NCBI RefSeq assembly: GCF_023276405.1
Contig: NZ_JALRMO010000001.1
Location: 6,259,001 to 6,323,000 of the forward strand
Direction of reading: 5' to 3'
Origin: Paenibacillus hamazuiensis
GTDB taxonomy: Bacteria > Bacillota > Bacilli > Paenibacillales > NBRC-103111
DNA: 64,000 bases
The position numbers were made by a program, and so were the translations under genes. Each line of letters starts with the position of its first letter. The stretch's first letter is position 1. Below, one piece after another: positions 58,074 to 64,000 of the stretch. The notes under the pieces were generated by a model that made no database searches, had not been told where the DNA came from, and was given only the letters and a program-made list of their open reading frames with translations.

Positions 58074-61000
58074 CTAATTAATAAAATGCATGTATTGCAG
58101 CATTCTCTTCAACAGTGATGCGCTTTGTGCGCGTGTAGCATTCTCTTTGGCGGCAAACGTCGTATTGGTCATGCCTTGCACAATGTTGGCTGCGAGCATT
58201 TGAGCCGCTGCGTCTTTGGCCCAATCTGCAATTCCAGACTTGTCAGCGAACCGATCCAGCGCTTTCGCGTCCGTTTTTACCTCTATCCCTCCAACTTTGA
58301 GCGCCCGCGCGATCATCGCAACCATTTCCTCGCGAGTTATGCTCGCATTGGGTTTGAAGTCTCCTTCTTCATAGCCGCTGATCAATCCTGCCTTCTGCGC
58401 TGCACCTACAGCTCCGGCGTACCAATCGCCTTCGTTCACGTCCGTTAACGGATGCACGGGGTTTTCTTCAAGAAGTCCGAGCGAACGTACGAGAAGTGCC
58501 GCAAATTCGGCGCGTGTAATGTTGTTGTCAGGCGCAAATGTGTTATCCGCTGCCCCTTCTACAACCAGCTTGTTCGCCAGCATTTCCACATCCGCTTTGG
58601 CCCAATGCCCTTCCAGGTCGGCGAAGGCTTTATCCGATTGAATCACGGTATAAATACTATTATGCGAAGAATGAATGGTAACTGTGTTGTCGGAAAAAGA
58701 GGACGGAATAAAATGCAGCTTGTTGCTCGCATCGATCCACACTGCCGTTGCCTTTTGAAAATCCGCCGCAGATTTCAGGATCAAGGTGCGGTCCACGTAT
58801 TTTCCGTTAAAATCGGTTACATCTTTGCCGGAAAAACTTACCTTGAAATCAACCGGGTTGCCCAGTAACGGCTTCACCCCAAGCTTCGCAGCGGCTGCAT
58901 TCACATCGTCATTTGTTTTGCCCGATACTTTCGAAATGATGACGGTGACTACCGTATCTTTCGGTACGTTCTTTAACGCACTGACAGGAAGACTATAACT
59001 CGCGCCATCCACCTTGATTTGAACGATGACGCCCGGCTTTTTGCTTGCCGCATCCAATAGAGCCGATGCGGGAAGCTCCACCTTGACCACCGGATCGGTA
59101 TTGTTGACTTCAATGGCAATCACCGAATTTTGCCCGGAAACCAGGATTTTGGCCAATTTGTCTGCATCTATCGTTACTTTCGTAACGGCCTGACCGTCAT
59201 CGGTCATTTCTTTTGTTACCGGCGCATCCGTAAGCACACCATCAATCGATACGGCATTCGTATTGATGGGGGTCGATTGATTTGACGACGGCGATGATGG
59301 ACTGCGTGACGAACTTGCTCTAGTCACGTTTATCGTATAGGTTTTTCCAGCACCGTTCTGCGCCGTCACTGCAATCGTGATCGCATTGTTTCCTGCATTC
59401 AGGTAGATCGCACCGCTCGGCTCGCCGCTTGCAACGGTATTTCCATTTACCGTTATCGTCGCACCGCTATCTTGCGCACTTGCCGTTACGGTAAGGCTGG
59501 ATACGGAATTCGGCACCATGGCCGTGTAAACGATTGTCCCCGGTACAAACGCCGGACTCAGTTCGCCACTCGACATCGTTAAGCCGCTCAAGTCTGCGTT
59601 GCTGCTCAATTCAGGGCCAGTGTTGCCTCCCTCTTCCGCTGCACGGGTCACTGTAACCTTGTACGTCTTCGTTGTACCGTTTTGTGCCGTCACTACGATA
59701 ACGATTGGGTTACTCCCGACCTGCAGATGGACGGCATCACTCGGCACACCGCTTGCCACAGCATTCCCATTAACGGTCATCGTCGATTTACTATCGTACA
59801 CGCTTGCCGTTACGGTAAGGCTGGATACGGAATTCGGCACCATGGCCGTGTAAACGATTGTCCCCGGTACAAACGCCGGACTCAGTTCGCCACTCGACAT
59901 CGTTAAGCCGCTCAAGTCTGCGTTGCTGCTCAATTCAGGGCCAGTGTTGCCTCCCTCTTCCGCTGCACGGGTCACTGTAACCTTGTACGTCTTCGTTGTG
60001 CCGTTCTGCGCCGTCACTACGATAACGATTGGGTTACTCCCGACCTGCAGATGGACGGCACCACTCGGCTCACCGCTTGCCACAGCATTCCCATTAACGG
60101 TCATCGTCGCTTTGCTATCGTACACGCTTGCCGTTACGGTAAAGCTTGTTACGGAATTTGGCACCGCAGCCGTGTAGGCGGTTGTCCCCGGTACAAACGC
60201 CGGACTCAGTTCGCCGCTCGACAGCGCTAAGCCGCTTAAATCCGCGTTGCTGCTCAATTCAGGGCCAGTGTTGCCTCCCTCTTCCGCTGCACGGGTCACT
60301 GTAACCTTGTACGTCTTCGTTGTGCCGTTCTGCGCCGTCACTACAATCGTAATCGTATTGTTTCCTACATTAAGGTGGATCGCACCACTCGGCTCACCGC
60401 TTGCCACAGCATTCCCATTAACGGTCATCGTCGATTTACTATCGTACACAATTGCCGTTACGGTGAGACTTAATATGGAGTTTGGCACCGCAGCCGTGTA
60501 GGCGGTTGTCCCCGGTACAAACGCCGGACTCAGTTCACCACTCGACAGCGTTACGCCGTTCAAATCCGCGTTGCTGCTCAATTCAGGGCCAGTGTTGCCT
60601 CCCTCTTCCGCTGCACGGGTCACTGTAACCTTGTACGTCTTCGTTGTGCTGTTCTGCGCCGTCACTACAATCGTAATCGCATTGTTTCCTACATTAAGGT
60701 GGATCGCACCACTCGGCACACCGCTTGCCACAGCATTCCCATTAACGGTCATCGTCGCTTTGCTATCGTACACGCTTGCCGTTACGGTAAAGCTTGTTAC
60801 GGAATTTGGCACCGTGGCCGTGTAGGCGGTTGTCCCCGGTACAAACGCCGGACTCAGTTCGCCGCTCGACAGCGTTAAGCCGTTCAAATCCGCGTTGCTG
60901 CTCAATTCAGGGCCAGTGTTGCCTCCCTCTTCCGCTGCACGGGTCACTGTAACCTTGTACGTCTTCGTTGTGCTGTTCTGCGCCGTCACTACAATCGTAA

Positions 61001-64000
61001 TCGCATTGTTTCCTACATTAAGGTGGATCGCACCACTCGGCTCACCGCTTGCCACAGCATTCCCATTAACGGTCATCGTCGCTTTGCTATCGTACACGCT
61101 TGCCGTTACGGTAAAGCTTGTTACGGAATTTGGCACCGCAGCCGTGTAGGCGGTTGTCCCCGGTACAAACGCCGGACTCAGTTCGCCGCTCGACAGCGTT
61201 AAGCCGTTCAAATCCGCGTTGCTGCTCAATTCAGGGCCAGTGTTGCCTCCCTCTTCCGCTGCACGGGTCACTGTAACCTTGTACGTCTTCGTTGTGCTGT
61301 TCTGCGCCGTCACTACAATCGTAATCGTATTGTTTCCTACATTAAGGTGGATCGCACCACTCGGCTCACCGCTTGCCACAGCATTCCCATTAACGGTCAT
61401 CGTCGCTTTGTTATCGTACACGCTTGCCGTTACGGTAATGCTTGTTACGGAGTTTGGCACCGCAGCCGTGTACGCGGTTGTCCCCGGTACAAACGCCGGA
61501 CTCAGTTCACCGCTCGACAGCGTTAAGCTACTCAAATCCGCGTTGCTGCTCAATTCAGGGCCAGTGTTGCCTCCCTCTTCCGCTGCACGGGTCACTGTAA
61601 CCGTGTACGTCTTCGTTGTGCCGTTCTGCGCCGTCACTACAATCGTAATCGTATTGTTTCCTACATTAAGGTGGATCGCGCCACTCGGCTCACCGCTTGC
61701 CACAACATTCCCATTAACGGTCATCGTCGATTTGCTATCGTACACGCTTGCCGTTACGGTAAAGCTTGTTACGGAATTTGGCACCGTGGCCGTGTAGGCG
61801 GTTGTCCCTGACGCATAACTCGGACTCAGTTCGCCGCTCGACAGCGTTAAGCCGTTCAAATCCGCGTTGCTGCTCAATTCAGGGCCAGTGTTGCCTCCCT
61901 CTTCCGCTGCACGGGTGACTGTAACCTTGTACGTCTTCGTTGTGCCGTTCTGCGCCGTCACTACAATCGTAATAGTATTGTTTCCTACATTAAGGTGGAT
62001 CGCACCACTCGGCTCGCCGCTTGCCACAACATTCCCATTAACGGTCATCGTCGATTTGCTATCGTACACGCTTGCCGTTACGGTAATGCTTGTTACGGAG
62101 TTTGGCACCGCAGCCGTGTACGCGGTTGTCCCCGGTCCAAATGCCGGACTCAGTTCACCGCTCGACAGCGTTAAGCCGCTCAAATCCGCGTTGCCGCTCG
62201 CTTCTTCCCGGTTAACTATGATGGTGTAAACCTTCTTCGTCCCATCCTCTGCAGTCACTGTCACCGTAACGGTGTTCTCTCCAACGGACAAATACGCATC
62301 ACCCTGTATCGCGACACTCGCATAGTTGTCCGATTTCGTATAGGTTATGTCGACCCAACTTAATTGGTTAGGGATGCTCACGTGATAAGGACCGATATTG
62401 TCATAAACGAATCCTGTGACGGTTATCCCGTTTACCTTAAGATCCGTCAAATCGGCACTCTTGATCGGCGGGTCGTTAACGGACGCGATGTTCAGCTTCA
62501 CCGGTTTCTGAACCGTCACATAATAAGTATTCCAATAAAGGACGCAATTGCCCCACCTGTCGTACGAACAATAGCTTTCCGTTCTTTGCTCTAAGAATGA
62601 CAAATCAAGCGTTATCGTGCCGTTAGCATTTGGATCGAAATAGCTGTAAGCGTTCTGTCCGCATTCCCTGTCCAACGACTGAAACGACCATTTGGGAGAC
62701 CCGGCAACGTTGAAGGTGCTTAAGTTGCTTCCCATTACAGAATACGGGATGCAAAACTTTTGGCCTTCCTCCATTTGTTGATCGGACATCGTTTTAGAGG
62801 AATCATAGTATGCAAGACCGGAAGGAGACACCCGATTCGCATAGATCGTATACGTTTTGACATCGCCTCTGCCTGAGTTCACTTGCAGCCCAATGGTATT
62901 TCTCCCATTCGCAAGAGCTATCGTAGTACCAGTCGCAGGGGTACCATTGACCGTCATCGTGATTTGTGAAGCCGAATCCAAAGCTGTAGCGGTGATATCC
63001 AGTTGGGCGAACTGGCTGGACAAATCGAACGAATAGACCGGTACATCCGGATTAAAAGCGTGATCGAGAGGGACGGTCCGGTCATCTGCGGGATTAAGGG
63101 TCGGACTATTAATGACGATCCGCAATTCCTTCAGCACATTGATGTCTGTCCCGATAGTGTACACCGCGGCCCCGGAATATTCTTTTCCGTCAGATCCTCT
63201 CCAGGAAAAAGAATCAATACCGTTCCAGCCTACGGCCGGTTTATATGCAAGGTGAGAAAGTTCCGCCCTTGCGATTTCCTGCTGCAAGGTCACTGACGCG
63301 CCTTTAAGCAGCAGCTCTCCGTGCTCCGGCAGTCTCGTGATCCGAACTTGTTGAAGCGGATCGCCGTCCTCATCCGAATACAAGCTGACGAAATCGTCTT
63401 CCTGGAAATGCAACGTTTTTTCCTTAGAGATCCATTGGTCAGTGTCGTTTACAACCGGCGGAATATTGAGTGCATCATCGACCGTTACCGTAAACGAAGA
63501 GGAAGCTGACGATTCCCCATCGAAAGCCGTTACGGTAATAACCGAGCTGCCCTTTTGCCCCGGCGTCGGCTGGATGCGCAGATTCCATGCTTGCCCCAAG
63601 TCGCTGACGATGAGCCAATCTTTTGGGACTAGTGCGGTATTGCTGGAATCGACTGTGATTTGTATGTTTTCCCTGGCGGTGTCAATGTCCGTCACGGCAA
63701 TGGGGAGATCCAGCGACGGTTCGTTCCCTTTCATTTTAACATCCTGCAATGTCCTGACGATTGGCGGGTCGTTAATGGGGGCGATTCCCAGCTTCATGGT
63801 TTTCTGAACCGTCACGTAATAAGTATTCCAATAACGGGTGCAATTGCCCCACCTGTCGTACGAACAATAGCTTTCCGTTCTTTGTTCCAGGAAAAACAAA
63901 TCAAGCGTTATCATGCCGGTAGCATTTGGATCGAAGTAGCTGTAAGCATCCTGTCCGCATTCCCTGTCCAACCACTGAAACGACCATTTGGGAGACCCGG
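58074..64000 (-). CDS. giant SLH surface protein with cadherin-like repeats (N-terminus beyond window)
   Basis: At least 1975 residues, open to the right edge. From the N-side: a Cys-containing module (LDREC with WGNC), a tandem cadherin-like region ([24 protein letters not shown]), a cadherin-like beta-sandwich unit, a second copy of the Cys module, one more divergent unit, then nine near-identical 108-residue cadherin-like beta-sandwich repeats ([46 protein letters not shown]). A domain typical of Paenibacillus surface proteins ([26 protein letters not shown]) follows. The end has three SLH domains ([29 protein letters not shown]) with ITRAE, ITREE and the variant ATRAQ. It should sit on the cell wall via secondary polymers. 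Adhesion is likely but unproven. Confidence 0.88.
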   Translation of the reverse strand, partial: GSPKWSFQWLDRECGQDAYSYFDPNATGMITLDLFFLEQRTESYCSYDRWGNCTRYWNTYYVTVQKTMKLGIAPINDPPIVRTLQDVKMKGNEPSLDLPIAVTDIDTARENIQITVDSSNTALVPKDWLIVSDLGQAWNLRIQPTPGQKGSSVITVTAFDGESSASSSFTVTVDDALNIPPVVNDTDQWISKEKTLHFQEDDFVSLYSDEDGDPLQQVRITRLPEHGELLLKGASVTLQQEIARAELSHLAYKPAVGWNGIDSFSWRGSDGKEYSGAAVYTIGTDINVLKELRIVINSPTLNPADDRTVPLDHAFNPDVPVYSFDLSSQFAQLDITATALDSASQITMTVNGTPATGTTIALANGRNTIGLQVNSGRGDVKTYTIYANRVSPSGLAYYDSSKTMSDQQMEEGQKFCIPYSVMGSNLSTFNVAGSPKWSFQSLDRECGQNAYSYFDPNANGTITLDLSFLEQRTESYCSYDRWGNCVLYWNTYYVTVQKPVKLNIASVNDPPIKSADLTDLKVNGITVTGFVYDNIGPYHVSIPNQLSWVDITYTKSDNYASVAIQGDAYLSVGENTVTVTVTAEDGTKKVYTIIVNREEASGNADLSGLTLSSGELSPAFGPGTTAYTAAVPNSVTSITVTASVYDSKSTMTVNGNVVASGEPSGAIHLNVGNNTITIVVTAQNGTTKTYKVTVTRAAEEGGNTGPELSSNADLNGLTLSSGELSPSYASGTTAYTATVPNSVTSFTVTASVYDSKSTMTVNGNVVASGEPSGAIHLNVGNNTITIVVTAQNGTTKTYTVTVTRAAEEGGNTGPELSSNADLSSLTLSSGELSPAFVPGTTAYTAAVPNSVTSITVTASVYDNKATMTVNGNAVASGEPSGAIHLNVGNNTITIVVTAQNSTTKTYKVTVTRAAEEGGNTGPELSSNADLNGLTLSSGELSPAFVPGTTAYTAAVPNSVTSFTVTASVYDSKATMTVNGNAVASGEPSGAIHLNVGNNAITIVVTAQNSTTKTYKVTVTRAAEEGGNTGPELSSNADLNGLTLSSGELSPAFVPGTTAYTATVPNSVTSFTVTASVYDSKATMTVNGNAVASGVPSGAIHLNVGNNAITIVVTAQNSTTKTYKVTVTRAAEEGGNTGPELSSNADLNGVTLSSGELSPAFVPGTTAYTAAVPNSILSLTVTAIVYDSKSTMTVNGNAVASGEPSGAIHLNVGNNTITIVVTAQNGTTKTYKVTVTRAAEEGGNTGPELSSNADLSGLALSSGELSPAFVPGTTAYTAAVPNSVTSFTVTASVYDSKATMTVNGNAVASGEPSGAVHLQVGSNPIVIVVTAQNGTTKTYKVTVTRAAEEGGNTGPELSSNADLSGLTMSSGELSPAFVPGTIVYTAMVPNSVSSLTVTASVYDSKSTMTVNGNAVASGVPSDAVHLQVGSNPIVIVVTAQNGTTKTYKVTVTRAAEEGGNTGPELSSNADLSGLTMSSGELSPAFVPGTIVYTAMVPNSVSSLTVTASAQDSGATITVNGNTVASGEPSGAIYLNAGNNAITIAVTAQNGAGKTYTINVTRASSSRSPSSPSSNQSTPINTNAVSIDGVLTDAPVTKEMTDDGQAVTKVTIDADKLAKILVSGQNSVIAIEVNNTDPVVKVELPASALLDAASKKPGVIVQIKVDGASYSLPVSALKNVPKDTVVTVIISKVSGKTNDDVNAAAAKLGVKPLLGNPVDFKVSFSGKDVTDFNGKYVDRTLILKSAADFQKATAVWIDASNKLHFIPSSFSDNTVTIHSSHNSIYTVIQSDKAFADLEGHWAKADVEMLANKLVVEGAADNTFAPDNNITRAEFAALLVRSLGLLEENPVHPLTDVNEGDWYAGAVGAAQKAGLISGYEEGDFKPNASITREEMVAMIARALKVGGIEVKTDAKALDRFADKSGIADWAKDAAAQMLAANIVQGMTNTTFAAKENATRAQSASLLKRMLQYMHFIN
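59330..62215 (-). repeat. nine tandem 324-bp repeats in the surface-protein gene
   Basis: The same linker (encoding [16 protein letters not shown]) begins at 59599, 59923, 60247, 60571, 60895, 61219, 61543 and 61867, i.e. every 324 bases without deviation. Eight linkers separate nine repeats. The DNA between copies is nearly identical, with scattered substitutions, and the outermost units are more diverged. This implies recent amplification and possible copy-number change by recombination. Confidence 0.92.
62500..62720 (-). repeat. Cys-module duplicate, second copy
   Basis: This stretch encodes a module ([40 protein letters not shown]) nearly identical to one at 63796-64000; the CCCCACCTGT element occurs at 62551 and 63847, a 1296-base offset. 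The two copies flank the cadherin-like N-region of the surface protein. Confidence 0.8.
63796..64000 (-). repeat. Cys-module duplicate, first copy (cut by window)
   Basis: First copy of the module described at 62500-62720, running off the right edge. Four Cys are conserved in both copies visible here (one in DREC, then SYCSYD and WGNC), which could form disulphides outside the cell. Confidence 0.75.

Noticed and set aside
59330-62215. Possible CRISPR array because of strict periodicity
   Set aside because: The units are 324 bp, coding throughout, and have no short spacer pattern.
59599-62229. Regular plus-strand frames repeated every 324 bases
   Set aside because: They are antisense readings of the surface-protein repeats and carry no start signals; only the period is informative.

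Overview
The window looks like a chromosomal segment of a Paenibacillaceae bacterium (Paenibacillus, Cohnella or a close relative). This is inferred from moderately high GC, strong GGAGG-type ribosome sites with frequent GTG and TTG starts, a giant SLH surface protein built from cadherin-like repeats, a nup-type nucleoside ABC importer, LytS/LytT-type signalling, a sporulation-type kinase fused to an RsbR-like module, and a perfect GlnR/TnrA box before a nasABC operon. No rRNA, tRNA, CRISPR array, insertion sequence or phage gene was seen.

Layout. 0-4 kb: remnant of an EamA transporter, then a minus-strand group (FMN split-barrel-like protein, split-barrel/GAF/LuxR regulator, DUF2269 membrane protein, arylamine N-acetyltransferase). 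3.7-7.7 kb: marR plus MFS transporter with matching operators, then a membrane-anchored multicopper oxidase. 7.8-13.5 kb: assimilatory nitrate uptake and reduction (nasA-nasB-nasC) under a GlnR/TnrA box. 13.9-18 kb: an MHS-family carboxylate-type transporter divergent from a LytS/LytT-type two-component pair. 18-24.3 kb: GH105 unsaturated glucuronyl hydrolase, then a LacI regulator with a 20-bp perfect operator heading a MATE-like protein and an alpha/alpha-toroid protein of unknown role, then an EamA transporter. 24.4-26.7 kb: Glu-rich acidic protein and a histidine kinase-RsbR/STAS fusion. 26.8-31.5 kb: nupNOPQ-like nucleoside importer. 31.9-36 kb: stalk-domain protein, phasin-like protein with an AarF/UbiB kinase, and an AHSA1-ArsR pair with two mirrored operators.

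36-44.3 kb is the most interesting locus. It carries a glycerol-3-phosphate-type ABC importer (UgpC, A, E, B-like), a glycerophosphodiester phosphodiesterase, a secreted TagC-like protein, a TarJ-like ribitol-5-phosphate dehydrogenase and a DeoR regulator. An array of four hexamers at 11-bp spacing, resembling a PhoP box, lies before the importer operon. Together these suggest phosphate-starvation scavenging of wall teichoic acid or other polyol-phosphate polymers.

44.7-57.9 kb is an accessory region: three MFS exporters, a two-gene unit ending in a WGxxG-like tail, an AraC/MFS/isochorismatase-like group, a MerR gene with its typical 19-bp-spacer promoter and two unknown small genes, an ABC-2 exporter, a CzrA/CadC-like metal sensor, and a divergent SDR/AraC pair. 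From 58 kb to the right edge runs the incomplete SLH surface protein with nine near-identical 324-bp repeats.

All assignments come from reading the sequence; no database search was run.
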